DNA of 64,000 nucleotides from Marivita sp041725935. Lineage in GTDB: Bacteria > Pseudomonadota > Alphaproteobacteria > Rhodobacterales > Rhodobacteraceae. Positions 17,485 to 26,732 of the stretch are shown here, piece by piece. Numbering within the stretch: position 1 is the first letter of the stretch; every line of letters begins with the position of its first letter. The notes under the pieces were generated by a model. The model did not search any database. It saw only the letters and a list, made by a program, of their open reading frames with translations, and had not been told where the DNA came from. Both the position numbers and the translations under genes were made by a program. Where the stretch lies: assembly GCA_041725935.1 (NCBI GenBank), contig JBGRQD010000007.1, forward strand, positions 124,001-188,000, in the 5' to 3' direction.

Positions 17485-18968
17485 ATGATCGCCGCGGCCG
17501 CGTGCTTGCCTGAGAGCGCCGCCATCGGGACGCCCGCGCCCGGATGTGTCCCGCCCCCGGCCAGATAGAGACCCTTGATCGAGGTTCTGGCCGTCGGACG
17601 TTCCAGGGCTGCCGTCATTCCGTGCGGGGTCTGCCCGTAAAGGGAACCGGCGCTGCCCGGAAAGAGCGTGTCGAAGGTCTTGGCCGTTGTCAGCGCGTCC
17701 GGCCCCGGCTCTGGTGAGAAGCTCAGACCGAAGCGGCGAAGATGGGGAAAGGTCCGTGTGTGACATATCTCGTAATCCTCGGGCTGTGCCGCGCGCTGGG
17801 TCAAGGGCGGAGTGTTCATGATGATCTCGAACCGCTCGGTCTCGGGGGGCGGTGCGTCCTGCCCCCGATCTTCGGCGCAGACATAAAGCGTTGGACTGGA
17901 TGGGATGTAGCCGCGTTCAATCTCGGAGAATTCGTTCTTGTTGGGGTCGCCGAAAAAGACATTGTGATGCACCAAAGCCATATCGGAGCGTTTGGACGCA
18001 AAGCTCCAGACATTGGCGGAATGGCTGCGTGCGCGTTTTGTCGTGATCGTTGCGGTTTGCGCCGTTGCCGGCCCGAGCAGGCCAAGTGCCAGCGCGCGCG
18101 GATCACCATTGAAGACGATCTGATCAGCATAAAGCGTTTCGCCCGACGTCAGCGTGACGCCCGAAACGCCGCCGAACGCCGTGTTGATCTTTTTCACCGT
18201 TGCATTTGTGCGGATCGTGCCACCCTTGGTCTCGATCAGGGATGCGATGGTCTTGGCCAGTTTGCTCATCCCGCCTTTGACGCACCAAACACCGCGTGCC
18301 TCTGCCTCCCAAACCAAAGCCAGAAGGGCAGGGGACCGATCAGGAGATCCACCGACATATGTGGCGTATCGTCCGAAAAGCTGACGCAAGCGGGGGTCGG
18401 TGAACGAGGTTGCAAGCAGCCGCTTCAGCGTCTGACTCACTCCCATGTCTCGGATCAGGGCGGGGTTTTTCATGACATGCGCGGTCAGGGCGGTCAGCGA
18501 TGGTTCGGCTTGCCGCATCATCGGATCACTGAATCCGTCGAACAATCGTGCGGCGCGCTGGGCGAAGGTCAGAAATTCGCCTCGGGCCTTGGTGCCAGCA
18601 AAGGCCGCGATCGCGTCGGCGCTGCGGGTGCGGTCCGGGAACAGGTCCAGCGGTCCTGAGCCAGGCCACCAGTGACGGGCCAGAATGTCCTGCGGAACGA
18701 GGTCGACATGATCGGTGAGCGTTTCACCGACATCGTCGAACAGGGCTTCGAACACATCCAGCATCGTCAGTACGGTGGGCCCGGCATCGACGCCGTTGAC
18801 CTGTCGCATCTTTCCACCCGGCATGGCGTGCCGTTCAAGAATGGTCACGTCGAACCCGCGATGCGCGAGGGGCAGGGCGGTCGCCAAACCGCCAATGCCG
18901 GAACCAATCACGATGACGCGTCCAGAGCTGTGCCGTGGTTTTTTCATCATCGAATTGTTGACTCGCAT
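17376..18968 (-). CDS. crtD: Methoxyneurosporene (1-hydroxycarotenoid 3,4-) desaturase CrtD
   Basis: FAD enzyme that desaturates the 3,4 bond of 1-hydroxy or methoxy carotenoids on the way to spheroidene. 530 residues. VIVIGSGIGGLATALPLAHR is the FAD fold near residues 18-37, with PGGKMRQV after it and LYLAGGGTHPGAGVPMA near the C-terminus. The ATG at 18968 is used; ATGs at 18950 and 18947 are alternatives, and none has a good ribosome site. The C-terminal tail after the FAD motif overlaps the crtC reading frame by about 110 bases. Divergent from crtE across two PpsR sites. Confidence 0.93.
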   Translation of the reverse strand: MRVNNSMMKKPRHSSGRVIVIGSGIGGLATALPLAHRGFDVTILERHAMPGGKMRQVNGVDAGPTVLTMLDVFEALFDDVGETLTDHVDLVPQDILARHWWPGSGPLDLFPDRTRSADAIAAFAGTKARGEFLTFAQRAARLFDGFSDPMMRQAEPSLTALTAHVMKNPALIRDMGVSQTLKRLLATSFTDPRLRQLFGRYATYVGGSPDRSPALLALVWEAEARGVWCVKGGMSKLAKTIASLIETKGGTIRTNATVKKINTAFGGVSGVTLTSGETLYADQIVFNGDPRALALGLLGPATAQTATITTKRARSHSANVWSFASKRSDMALVHHNVFFGDPNKNEFSEIERGYIPSSPTLYVCAEDRGQDAPPPETERFEIIMNTPPLTQRAAQPEDYEICHTRTFPHLRRFGLSFSPEPGPDALTTAKTFDTLFPGSAGSLYGQTPHGMTAALERPTARTSIKGLYLAGGGTHPGAGVPMAALSGKHAAAAIMTDRTSISKSRKTVTPGGMSMGSAATEAAPFRSSPS

Positions 18969-18976
18969 TTGCCAAG

Positions 18977-19018
18977 TGTCCAGTATGATTTACACTACTG
19001 TGTCAGTTCAACATGACA
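18977..19018. promoter_or_regulatory. Tandem PpsR/CrtJ-type sites between crtD and crtE
   Basis: TGTCCAGTATGATTTACA at 18977-18994 and TGTCAGTTCAACATGACA at 19001-19018 both fit TGT-N12-ACA. Their centres are 24 bases apart, about two helical turns and the spacing that favours cooperative repressor binding. They fill most of the 73-base gap between the divergent crtD and crtE starts, so one complex could control both operons. Confidence 0.82.
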
Positions 19019-19041
19019 ACACATTGTTTTAGGAGTGTTCG

Positions 19042-19917
19042 ATGGGACTTCAGACCCGGATCAATTCTGCTGTTGAGGCGGCAATTCGCATCGGACAGGG
19101 TGGCACACCGCCCGCCAAGCTTTCGGAAGCGCTGCATTACGCCTGTACGCCGGGCGGCGCGCGCATCCGTCCTACGATCCTTATGTCTGTCGCGACGGCC
19201 TGCGGGGATGATTCGCCCAAGATGGCCGATGCCGCCGCCGCGGCTTTGGAGCTGATCCACTGCGCGAGCCTCGTGCATGACGACCTGCCCTGTTTCGATG
19301 ACGCCGCGATCCGACGCGGTAAGCCGTCGGTACACCGCGCCTATTCCGAACCGCTCGCCGTTCTTGCAGGTGATTCCCTGATCATTCTCGCGTTCGAAGT
19401 GCTGGCGATGGCCGCTGAACATTCTCCGGAACGTGCCGTTCGGCTGATCCGCATCCTGTCGCGCCAGTCCGGCATGCCCTATGGCATCTGTGCCGGTCAG
19501 GGCTGGGAAAGCGAGGCCAAGATCGACCTGTCCGCCTATCACCGCTCCAAGACCGGGGCGCTTTTCATCGCCGCGACGCAGATGGGGGCGATTGCCGCTG
19601 GTCAGGATGAAGAGCCTTGGTTCGAACTTGGTGCGCGCATTGGCGAGGCGTTTCAGGTCGCTGACGATCTGCGCGATGCGCTTTATGACAGCGAAACGCT
19701 CGGCAAGCCGGTGGGGCAGGATGATCTGCACGGTCGGCCTAACGCGGTTGCGGTTCTGGGCGTCGATGGTGCCCAATCGCGTCTGCGCGATATCCTGAGT
19801 GGTGCGATTTCGTCGATCCCCTCCTGCCCGGGTGAGGCGCAGCTGGCCGAGATGGTTCGGATGCAGGCCGAGCGGCTGACGCCTGTTCCCCTGACACGCG
19901 CGGCCCGAGCCGGGTGA
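19042..19917 (+). CDS. crtE: Geranylgeranyl diphosphate synthase CrtE
   Basis: Makes C20 GGPP for carotenoids and for the bacteriochlorophyll tail. 291 residues. The first Asp-rich motif HDDLPCFDDA is at residues 79-88; the second is reduced to ADDLRD near residue 208. The GGKRIRP region reads GGARIRP, a small variation. AGGAG lies 7 bases before ATG 19042. Followed directly by crtF, one base after its stop. Confidence 0.95.
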   Translation: MGLQTRINSAVEAAIRIGQGGTPPAKLSEALHYACTPGGARIRPTILMSVATACGDDSPKMADAAAAALELIHCASLVHDDLPCFDDAAIRRGKPSVHRAYSEPLAVLAGDSLIILAFEVLAMAAEHSPERAVRLIRILSRQSGMPYGICAGQGWESEAKIDLSAYHRSKTGALFIAATQMGAIAAGQDEEPWFELGARIGEAFQVADDLRDALYDSETLGKPVGQDDLHGRPNAVAVLGVDGAQSRLRDILSGAISSIPSCPGEAQLAEMVRMQAERLTPVPLTRAARAG

Positions 19918-19918
19918 C

Positions 19919-21064
19919 ATGACGCTCGCGTCGGATAGCCCGCCGGCAGAATACAGCCCCAAGCCCGGATTGCGGACGCGGTTGATGCGATTGATCGCGC
20001 GGCCGGGATTTCAACGCTGGGCGTCTGCCTTCCCCCTGACACGCCGAACCGCGGCCAAAGACGGGGCCGAGTTGTTCGACCTGGTTCAGGGCTTCGTCAA
20101 ATCGCAGGTGCTGTTCGCGCTGGTCGAGTTGCGCGTGCTGCACCGGCTGATGGACGGCGCGCAGACCGCTGAAGCTCTGGCGCGGCTGTCCGGTCTGCCG
20201 GTCGATCGCATGGAGCGGTTGATGATGGCTGCCACCGCGATGAAGCTGACCAGACGTGACCGTGCCGGCCGCTACGATCTGGCGCGACTGGGCGCCGCGA
20301 TGGTCGGTGTGCCGGGACTCGAGGACATGATCCGGCATCATTCGGCGTTTTACCGGGATCTGAATGACCCGGTCGCGTTGCTGCGGGGCGAGGTTGATAC
20401 CGAACTTGCCGCCTTCTGGCCCTATGTGTTCGGTGCCGCAAACGCCACGGATGTCGAGGCGTCGAACCGCTATTCCGACCTGATGGCACGCTCGCAACAG
20501 ATCGTTTCGGCAGATACGCTTGCCGTTGCAGACCTCAAAGGCACACAGCAGCTATTGGACGTCGGTGGAGGCTACGGCGTATTTGCCGAAGCTGCCGCAC
20601 TGCGGCATCCCAAGCTGCACGCAACAGTGTTCGATCTGCCTGCGGTGGAAGAAAACGCGCGAGCCTTGCTGAACCGATCCCAGGCAAAAGACCGGCTTCG
20701 GTTCGTGCCAGGATCGTTCCGCGATGATCCGTTGCCGGAGGGCGCAGACACCGTTTCGCTGATCCGCGTTCTTTATGACCATGAGGATCAGACTGTCGAA
20801 GCGCTGCTGTCCAGAATCGTTGACACATTGCCAGAGGATGGCCGGTTGCTGGTTTCCGAGCCGATGTCCGGTGGAGCCCAACCCGAGGTGTCAGGCGATG
20901 TTTACTTCAGCTTTTACTGTCTCGCCATGCAGACAGGAACGGTGCGGAGCGCCGCTCGTATAGGCGAATTGTGCAGGAATGCGGGGTTTGCGTCGATCAA
21001 GGCATATCCGTCGCGTCGCCCCTTTGTGACCACGACATTGATGGCGATGAAGACGAAAATCTAA
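19919..21064 (+). CDS. crtF: Demethylspheroidene O-methyltransferase CrtF
   Basis: SAM-dependent methyltransferase that methylates the 1-hydroxyl of demethylspheroidene. 381 residues: an N-terminal dimerisation/winged-helix domain (to about 150) and a Rossmann methyltransferase domain with the SAM motif LLDVGGGYGVFAEAA at about residues 212-226. Starts one base after the crtE stop (TGACATG), so it is co-transcribed. The operon ends before the bchC promoter region. Confidence 0.95.
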   Translation: MTLASDSPPAEYSPKPGLRTRLMRLIARPGFQRWASAFPLTRRTAAKDGAELFDLVQGFVKSQVLFALVELRVLHRLMDGAQTAEALARLSGLPVDRMERLMMAATAMKLTRRDRAGRYDLARLGAAMVGVPGLEDMIRHHSAFYRDLNDPVALLRGEVDTELAAFWPYVFGAANATDVEASNRYSDLMARSQQIVSADTLAVADLKGTQQLLDVGGGYGVFAEAAALRHPKLHATVFDLPAVEENARALLNRSQAKDRLRFVPGSFRDDPLPEGADTVSLIRVLYDHEDQTVEALLSRIVDTLPEDGRLLVSEPMSGGAQPEVSGDVYFSFYCLAMQTGTVRSAARIGELCRNAGFASIKAYPSRRPFVTTTLMAMKTKI

Positions 21065-21092
21065 ATCGACTTCATGAGTTTACATGTCAAAG

Positions 21093-21136
21093 TGTCTATT
21101 ATAGTTGACAGATAAGTGTGTAAGAATAAACTGACA
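21093..21136 (+). promoter_or_regulatory. bchC promoter with tandem PpsR/CrtJ-type sites
   Basis: TGTCTATTATAGTTGACA (21093-21110) and TGTAAGAATAAACTGACA (21119-21136) are two TGT-N12-ACA palindromes with centres 26 bases apart. The first ends in a perfect -35 TTGACA (21105-21110). The second covers a possible -10 TAAACT (21127-21132) at 16-base spacing. This is the classic bchC layout in which the repressor straddles the promoter, and it should drive the bchCXYZ-puf superoperon. Confidence 0.85.
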
Positions 21137-21209
21137 CTACGAACTATCACTGACGCACCATCGGATTCGATTCTCAGAATCCCCGGTCGTCCACTTGCAG
21201 GAGGTTGGG

Positions 21210-22151
21210 ATGCAAACAAACGCCGTCGTGCTGAATGCACCAAAAACCCTTGCGTTAGAGACAGTTCAGCTATGCGATCCGGGACCCGATGATCTGGTTG
21301 TGGACATCACGCATTCAGGTATTTCGACCGGTACGGAGAAGCTGTTCTGGTCAGGTGACATGCCTCCTTTTCCGGGAATGGGCTATCCGCTGATCCCCGG
21401 CTACGAAGCCTCTGGTGAGGTTGTCGAGGCTGGTTCGAACACCGGTTACAAGCCCGGTGATCATGTCTTTGTTCCTGGCGCCAACTGCTACAACGGTGTG
21501 TTCGGCCTGTTCGGCGGTGCAACCCGTCGGTTGGTCACGGCCCAGGACCGTGTGACACGGATTGACCCGGCCATGGGTGCGCAAGGCGCGCTGCTGGCTC
21601 TTGCCGCAACTGCACGCCACGCGATGGCGGGTCTCGACAAGGCTGTGCCGGATTTGATTGTCGGTCACGGTGTTCTGGGCCGCTTGCTTGCGCGCCTGAC
21701 AATTGCCGCCGGAGCGCCTGCGCCCACGGTTTGGGAGATCGATCCTGCCCGCACATCCGGCGCGGATGGCTACGAGGTCATTCATCCCGATACAGATTCA
21801 CGCCGCGATTACCGCTCGATCTACGATGCCAGCGGCAATGGCGACCTTCTGAACGATCTGGTCGGACGTATCGCCAAGGGTGGCGAGATCGTGCTGGCAG
21901 GGTTCTATACCCAGCCGCTGCAATTCGCCTTTCCGCCCGCTTTCATGAAGGAAGCGCGGTTCCGGGTTGCCGCCGAATGGGCGCGCGACGACCTCGCCGC
22001 AACGCGTACGCTGGTCGAAAACGGCGCGCTGAGCCTTGACGGCCTTATCACACATCAAGCCGCGGCAACGGATGCGCCCGGTGCTTATCGCACCGCGTTC
22101 GAAGATCCGACCTGCCTTAAAATGATCCTCAATTGGGAGACGCCTTCGTGA
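21210..22151 (+). CDS. bchC: 3-hydroxyethyl bacteriochlorophyllide a dehydrogenase BchC
   Basis: Zinc-type alcohol dehydrogenase-like enzyme that oxidises the C3 hydroxyethyl group to acetyl, forming bacteriochlorophyllide a. 313 residues from ATG 21210, with AGGAGG 6 bases upstream. SGISTGTEKLFWSGDMPPFPGMGYPLIPGYE-type N-terminal region (residues 33-63) and GHGVLGRLLARL (NAD fold) are seen. Overlaps bchX by GTGA. Confidence 0.95.
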   Translation: MQTNAVVLNAPKTLALETVQLCDPGPDDLVVDITHSGISTGTEKLFWSGDMPPFPGMGYPLIPGYEASGEVVEAGSNTGYKPGDHVFVPGANCYNGVFGLFGGATRRLVTAQDRVTRIDPAMGAQGALLALAATARHAMAGLDKAVPDLIVGHGVLGRLLARLTIAAGAPAPTVWEIDPARTSGADGYEVIHPDTDSRRDYRSIYDASGNGDLLNDLVGRIAKGGEIVLAGFYTQPLQFAFPPAFMKEARFRVAAEWARDDLAATRTLVENGALSLDGLITHQAAATDAPGAYRTAFEDPTCLKMILNWETPS

Positions 22152-23149
22152 AAGATGAAGTTCCAAATCTGAAAGACTTCGACCAGCGCCTGCGCGACGA
22201 GGCCAATGAAGACTTGGCGGACATCATTCCGGCCGAGGCAACGAAGAAAACGCAGATCATTGCGATCTATGGCAAGGGCGGGATCGGCAAATCCTTCACG
22301 CTGGCGAACCTCAGCCACATGATGGCCGAGCAGGGCAAGCGCGTTCTGCTGATCGGGTGTGACCCGAAATCCGACACGACCAGCCTGCTGTTTGGTGGCA
22401 AGGCCTGCCCGACGATCATCGAAACCTCGACCAAGAAGAAACTGGCCGGGGAAGAAGTGAAGATCGGCGATGTCTGCTTCAAGCGCGGCGGTGTGTTTGC
22501 GATGGAACTTGGCGGACCCGAAGTGGGTCGCGGCTGTGGCGGTCGCGGGATCATCCACGGGTTCGAATTGCTCGAAAAGCTGGGCTTCCACGACTGGGAT
22601 TTCGATTACGTCCTTCTGGATTTCCTGGGTGACGTGGTCTGTGGCGGCTTCGGTCTGCCGATTGCCCGCGACATGGCGCAGAAGGTGATCCTTGTCGCGT
22701 CGAACGACCTGCAATCGCTCTACGTTGCGAACAACGTCTGCTCGGCCGTGGAATACTTCCGCAAGCTGGGTGGCAATGTTGGCGTGGCCGGTCTGGTCAT
22801 CAACAAGGACGATGGGTCCGGCGAGGCACAGGCCTTTGCCGAAGCGGTCAAGATCCCGGTTCTTGCCTCGATCCCGCAGGATGACGACCTGCGCAAGAAA
22901 TCCGCGAATTACCAGATCGTCGGCACCGATGCGTCGCCTTGGGGTGCGCTCTTTGCCGAGCTGGGGATGAACGTCGGTGAAGCACCGCCCGTGCGTCCCG
23001 CCCCTCTGAGCCAGGACGAACTGCTTGACCTGTTCGATGGGTCGGAAACCGGCGCTGGATACACGCTTGTACCCGCAACGGACATGGACATGCGCGGCAA
23101 GAACGCTGCCCCGCAGGAATCTTTGGAAGTGATTTACGACGACGCGTGA
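22148..23149 (+). CDS. bchX: Chlorophyllide a reductase iron protein BchX
   Basis: Nitrogenase-iron-protein-like ATPase that passes electrons to BchYZ for reduction of ring B of chlorophyllide a. 333 residues from the GTG at 22148, inside the bchC stop. The P-loop YGKGGIGKS is at 41-49. Cysteine ligands for the [4Fe-4S] cluster are in RGCGGRG and LGDVVCGGFG. A TTG at 22133 is a less likely start. Confidence 0.95.
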   Translation: MKDEVPNLKDFDQRLRDEANEDLADIIPAEATKKTQIIAIYGKGGIGKSFTLANLSHMMAEQGKRVLLIGCDPKSDTTSLLFGGKACPTIIETSTKKKLAGEEVKIGDVCFKRGGVFAMELGGPEVGRGCGGRGIIHGFELLEKLGFHDWDFDYVLLDFLGDVVCGGFGLPIARDMAQKVILVASNDLQSLYVANNVCSAVEYFRKLGGNVGVAGLVINKDDGSGEAQAFAEAVKIPVLASIPQDDDLRKKSANYQIVGTDASPWGALFAELGMNVGEAPPVRPAPLSQDELLDLFDGSETGAGYTLVPATDMDMRGKNAAPQESLEVIYDDA

Positions 23150-23194
23150 CGGTTAGCCCCCGGAGCGCCCTTGGGAACGAAAGAAGAAGAGCAC

Positions 23195-24760
23195 GTGAGC
23201 AACGAAGCAACATACGACGAGACGGCAGAGGTCGAAGTCATCCGTGGGGAACCACGGGTCGATGCCCCCGATGCGCCTGTGCTGGCGGATGGGCTTGGGT
23301 GTCATTCGGGCTCTGAAATGGAAAAGGCGGCCCGTCTGGCCGGCAATTCCGAAATGCTGGATCAGTTCGCAAAGGACTATCCGAAAGGTCCGCACGATCA
23401 GCCGCAAAGCATGTGTCCCGCCTTTGGGTCGCTGCGTGTCGGCCTGCGGATGAAGCGGGTGGCCACGGTGCTGTCCGGATCTGCTTGCTGCGTCTACGGC
23501 CTCACGTTCGTGTCGCATTTCTACGGTGCGCGCCGGTCGGTCGGCTATGTGCCGTTCAATTCCGAAACGCTTGTAACCGGCAAGCTGTACGAAGACATCC
23601 GCGAAAGCGTTCATGAAATGGCCGATCCTGATCGGTTCGATGCTATCGTTGTCACAAACCTTTGTGTGCCAACGGCCTCTGGTGTGCCGCTTCGTCTGCT
23701 TCCGAAAGAAATCAATGGCGTTCGGATCGTCGGCATCGACGTGCCGGGGTTTGGCATCCCGACTCATGCCGAGGCCAAAGACGTTCTGGCCGGTGCGATG
23801 CTGAATTACGCTCGCGAAGAGATCAAGTCCGGTCCGGTTCAGGCCCCCGCAGGTGGCAAGTCGGACCGTCCGGCTGTTGCGCTCTTGGGCGAGATGTTCC
23901 CGGCGGATCCGATGATGATCGGCGCGATGCTGGCACCAATGGGTCTTGCCGCTGGTCCGGTGGTTCCCTGCCGTGAATGGCGCGAGCTCTATGCCGCGCT
24001 GGATTGCGGTGTCGTTGCTGCGATCCATCCGTTCTACACCGCGGCCATCCGCGAATTCGAGGCTGCGGGTCGCAAGATCGTCGGCTCTGCGCCGGTGGGT
24101 CACGATGGCACGGCCGCTTGGCTGGCGGGCATCGGTGAGGCGTACAATATCCCTGCCGATCAGATCGCCGCGGCGCAAAACGCATTCCTGCCCGCGATCA
24201 AGGCGGCTCTCTCTGCGACACCGATCAACGGCACCATCACCCTGTCAGGTTACGAAGGTTCCGAACTGTTGGTTGCACGGCTTCTGGTCGAAAGTGGCGC
24301 TGACTTGCGCTACGTCGGCACGGCCTGCCCACGCACCAAATGGTCCGAACCGGATCGTGAATGGCTGGAAAGCAAGGGCATCAAGGTCACCTATCGCGCG
24401 TCGCTCGAGGACGATTGCGCCGCGATGGAAGCGGTCAAGCCCGACCTTGCCATCGGCACGACTCCGGTTGTGCAGAAGGCCAAGGAGATGGGCATTCCCG
24501 GTCTCTACTACACAAACCTCATTTCCGCCCGTCCGCTGATGGGTCCGGCAGGCGCCGGGTCTTTGGCGGAGGTCATCAATGCCGCCATCGCGGGCAAGTC
24601 GCGGATGGATGACATGAAGGCCTTCTTTGAGGGTGTCGGCACCGGTGACACTGCCGGTGTCTGGGAAAAATCCCCGAACTTGCGTCCTGACTTCCGTGCC
24701 CAGCACCAGAAGAAGCTGGACAAACAGGCGCGTGCCGCCAAAGCGCAGGAGATGATCTGA
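23195..24760 (+). CDS. bchY: Chlorophyllide a reductase subunit BchY
   Basis: NifD-like subunit of the BchYZ catalytic component that reduces the C7=C8 bond of chlorophyllide a. 521 residues from the GTG at 23195 (MSNEATYDE when initiated), preceded by an AAGAAGAG purine run; a TTG at 23171 would add 8 residues. Cluster-ligand cysteines are visible in GLGCHSG, QSMCPAFGSLR and GSACCVYGLTF. Its stop overlaps the bchZ ATG (TGATG). Confidence 0.94.
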   Translation: MSNEATYDETAEVEVIRGEPRVDAPDAPVLADGLGCHSGSEMEKAARLAGNSEMLDQFAKDYPKGPHDQPQSMCPAFGSLRVGLRMKRVATVLSGSACCVYGLTFVSHFYGARRSVGYVPFNSETLVTGKLYEDIRESVHEMADPDRFDAIVVTNLCVPTASGVPLRLLPKEINGVRIVGIDVPGFGIPTHAEAKDVLAGAMLNYAREEIKSGPVQAPAGGKSDRPAVALLGEMFPADPMMIGAMLAPMGLAAGPVVPCREWRELYAALDCGVVAAIHPFYTAAIREFEAAGRKIVGSAPVGHDGTAAWLAGIGEAYNIPADQIAAAQNAFLPAIKAALSATPINGTITLSGYEGSELLVARLLVESGADLRYVGTACPRTKWSEPDREWLESKGIKVTYRASLEDDCAAMEAVKPDLAIGTTPVVQKAKEMGIPGLYYTNLISARPLMGPAGAGSLAEVINAAIAGKSRMDDMKAFFEGVGTGDTAGVWEKSPNLRPDFRAQHQKKLDKQARAAKAQEMI

Positions 24761-26226
24761 TGCTTGTTCAGGATCATGATCGCGCAGGTGGCTACTGGGG
24801 TGCCGTTTATGCGTTTACCGCAGTGAAGGGTCTGCAGGTGGTTATCGATGGCCCGGTGGGCTGTGAAAACCTGCCTGTCACATCCGTCCTGCATTACACC
24901 GATGCGCTACCTCCGCACGAGCTCCCTATCGTGGTGACCGGCCTCGGTGAGGAGGAGCTGGGTCGAGAGGGGACCGAGGGGGCGATGAAACGCGCCTGGG
25001 GTGTGCTTGACCCAGCTCTACCTGCGGTCGTCGTGACCGGATCGATCGCCGAAATGATCGGTGGCGGCGTGACACCGATGGGCACCAATCTTCAGCGGTT
25101 CCTGCCGCGCACCATCGACGAGGACCAGTGGGAAAGCGCGGATCGCGCGATGACCTGGATCTTCACGGAATTCGGCATGACCAAGGGGCGGATGCCGCCG
25201 GAGAAAAAGCGCGAAGACGACGCCAAGCCGCGCGTGAACATCCTTGGCCCGATGTACGGCACGTTCAACATGCCCTCCGATCTGGCCGAAATCCGGCGTC
25301 TGATCGAAGGGATCGGCGCCGAGGTCAATATGGTGATGCCGCTGGGCAGCCACGTGGCCGAGATGCGCAATCTCGTGAATGCGGATGTCAACGTCTGCAT
25401 GTACCGCGAATTCGGTCGCGGCCTTTGCGAAGTACTGGGCAAGCCTTTCCTGCAAGCGCCGATCGGCATGGACAGCACGACGAAATTCCTGCGCAAGCTG
25501 GGCGATCTTCTGGGTCTCGATCCGGAACCGTTCATCGAGCAGGAAAAGCATTCCACGCTGAAGCCGGTCTGGGATCTGTGGCGCTCGGTCACGCAGGATT
25601 TCTTTGCAACGGCGTCCTTCGGGATCGTGGCCAACGAAACCTATGCCCGTGGCATCAGGCATTACCTCGAGGGTGACCTTGGTCTGCCTTGTGCCTTTGC
25701 GGTGGCGCGGGTTGCCGGAGAAAAGACCAATAACGAAGAAGTTCGGTCGATGATCCACACCAAGAAGCCTTTGGTGCTCATGGGGTCGATCAACGAAAAG
25801 ATGTACCTCGCCGAGATGAAGGCAGGGCATGGCCCGCAGCCGACATTCATTCCCGCCAGCTTTCCCGGTGCGGCGATCCGTCGGCACACCGGCACACCGA
25901 TGATGGGCTATTCCGGCGCGACCTACCTGCTGCAGGAAGTGTGCAACGGACTTTTCGATGCGCTGTTCCACATCCTGCCACTCGGCACCGAGATGGACAA
26001 GGCGGAGTCGACCCTGACACCGCTGCGCCGTGACTTCCCATGGGATGCCGACGCGCAATCCGAACTGGATCGGATCGTGTCGCAGCACCCTGTGCTCACC
26101 CGAATTTCTGCTGCCAAGAACCTGCGCGACGCCGCAGAGGCAGCAGCCCTGAAACAAGGTGCTGAACGCGTCGTCTTCGAGACTGTTCAAGCCCTTTCCA
26201 ATTCCCAAGGAGGACCGACCACATGA
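24760..26226 (+). CDS. bchZ: Chlorophyllide a reductase subunit BchZ
   Basis: NifK-like partner of BchY in chlorophyllide a reductase. 488 residues. Seen: DHDRAGGYWGAVYAF near the N-terminus, the conserved VIDGPVGCENLPVTSVLHYTD region with a ligand cysteine near residue 36, and VTGLGEEELGREGTEGA. Starts on the last base of bchY and ends in a 4-base overlap with pufQ. In related species the puf promoter lies inside bchZ; I could not place it here with confidence. Confidence 0.95.
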   Translation: MLVQDHDRAGGYWGAVYAFTAVKGLQVVIDGPVGCENLPVTSVLHYTDALPPHELPIVVTGLGEEELGREGTEGAMKRAWGVLDPALPAVVVTGSIAEMIGGGVTPMGTNLQRFLPRTIDEDQWESADRAMTWIFTEFGMTKGRMPPEKKREDDAKPRVNILGPMYGTFNMPSDLAEIRRLIEGIGAEVNMVMPLGSHVAEMRNLVNADVNVCMYREFGRGLCEVLGKPFLQAPIGMDSTTKFLRKLGDLLGLDPEPFIEQEKHSTLKPVWDLWRSVTQDFFATASFGIVANETYARGIRHYLEGDLGLPCAFAVARVAGEKTNNEEVRSMIHTKKPLVLMGSINEKMYLAEMKAGHGPQPTFIPASFPGAAIRRHTGTPMMGYSGATYLLQEVCNGLFDALFHILPLGTEMDKAESTLTPLRRDFPWDADAQSELDRIVSQHPVLTRISAAKNLRDAAEAAALKQGAERVVFETVQALSNSQGGPTT

Positions 26227-26450
26227 CGGATTTCACCTCTTCTGACACGCGCACTCACCGGCACGGTCATACGAAACGCGGAACCGAGTTCCTGGTTTAC
26301 TTCAGCATCATCTTCATCGTCGCGATCCCGTTCGCAATGGTGATCTGGATGCTCGAAGTGTTCCAGAAACAGACGCTCAACATGCGCGGCCCACTGGCGC
26401 GCGCATGGTGTGAAGCGGATCGGATCACGCCCCTCATTTTCTCGGCCTAA
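26223..26450 (+). CDS. pufQ: PufQ, bacteriochlorophyll trafficking/assembly protein
   Basis: Small protein (75 residues) needed for full bacteriochlorophyll production and thought to carry pigment intermediates. A histidine- and charge-rich N-terminus is followed by one membrane segment (about residues 23-44, FLVYFSIIFIVAIPFAMVIW). The C-terminus has the conserved RGPLARAWCEADRITPLIF-like end. First puf gene; its ATG overlaps the bchZ stop. Confidence 0.93.
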   Translation: MTDFTSSDTRTHRHGHTKRGTEFLVYFSIIFIVAIPFAMVIWMLEVFQKQTLNMRGPLARAWCEADRITPLIFSA

Positions 26451-26471
26451 CGGTCGGGAATCCAAGACTGG

Positions 26472-26512
26472 CCACCCGGCGGGGTGGACAGGACCTGCGG
26501 AGCCTCGGCTCC
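26472..26512 (+). promoter_or_regulatory. Two hairpins in the pufQ-pufB leader
   Basis: CCACCC/GGGTGG pair at 26472-26487 with a 4-base loop. GGAGC/GCTCC pair at about 26499-26512. They lie in the 117-base gap between pufQ and pufB. In Rhodobacter, 5' hairpins upstream of pufB take part in processing and stability of the pufBA message, so the same role is inferred. Confidence 0.55.
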
Positions 26513-26567
26513 AATGGACCCAGCCGCAGGGTGTGCGGCGTCAGCATAACATTCCGGAGGAAAGTTC

Positions 26568-26717
26568 ATGGCTGATAATACCGACCTGTCATTCACAGGT
26601 CTTACTGACGAGCAGGCCCAGGAGCTGCATTCCGTCTACATGAGCGGCCTTTGGCTGTTCTCGGCGGTTGCAGTGGTTGCCCACCTGGCAACCTTCATCT
26701 GGCGCCCCTGGTTCTAA
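26568..26717 (+). CDS. pufB: Light-harvesting 1 (B875) beta subunit
   Basis: LH1 beta polypeptide, 49 residues, one membrane helix that binds bacteriochlorophyll a. The sequence has the LTDEQAQELHSVYMSG amphipathic start, the Mg-ligating histidine at residue 39 (VVAHLATF), and the conserved aromatic end IWRPWF. GGAGG is 7-11 bases upstream. Not covered by longer open frames because of its size, but the assignment is clear from sequence and from pufA 15 bases downstream. Confidence 0.96.
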   Translation: MADNTDLSFTGLTDEQAQELHSVYMSGLWLFSAVAVVAHLATFIWRPWF

Positions 26718-26732
26718 GGAAGGATCAACATA

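Noticed and set aside
17485..17766. Upstream part of the crtC-frame open reading frame, from ATG 17766
   Set aside because: It lies wholly inside crtD, its translation has no resemblance to CrtC N-termini, and it would need a 390-base overlap.
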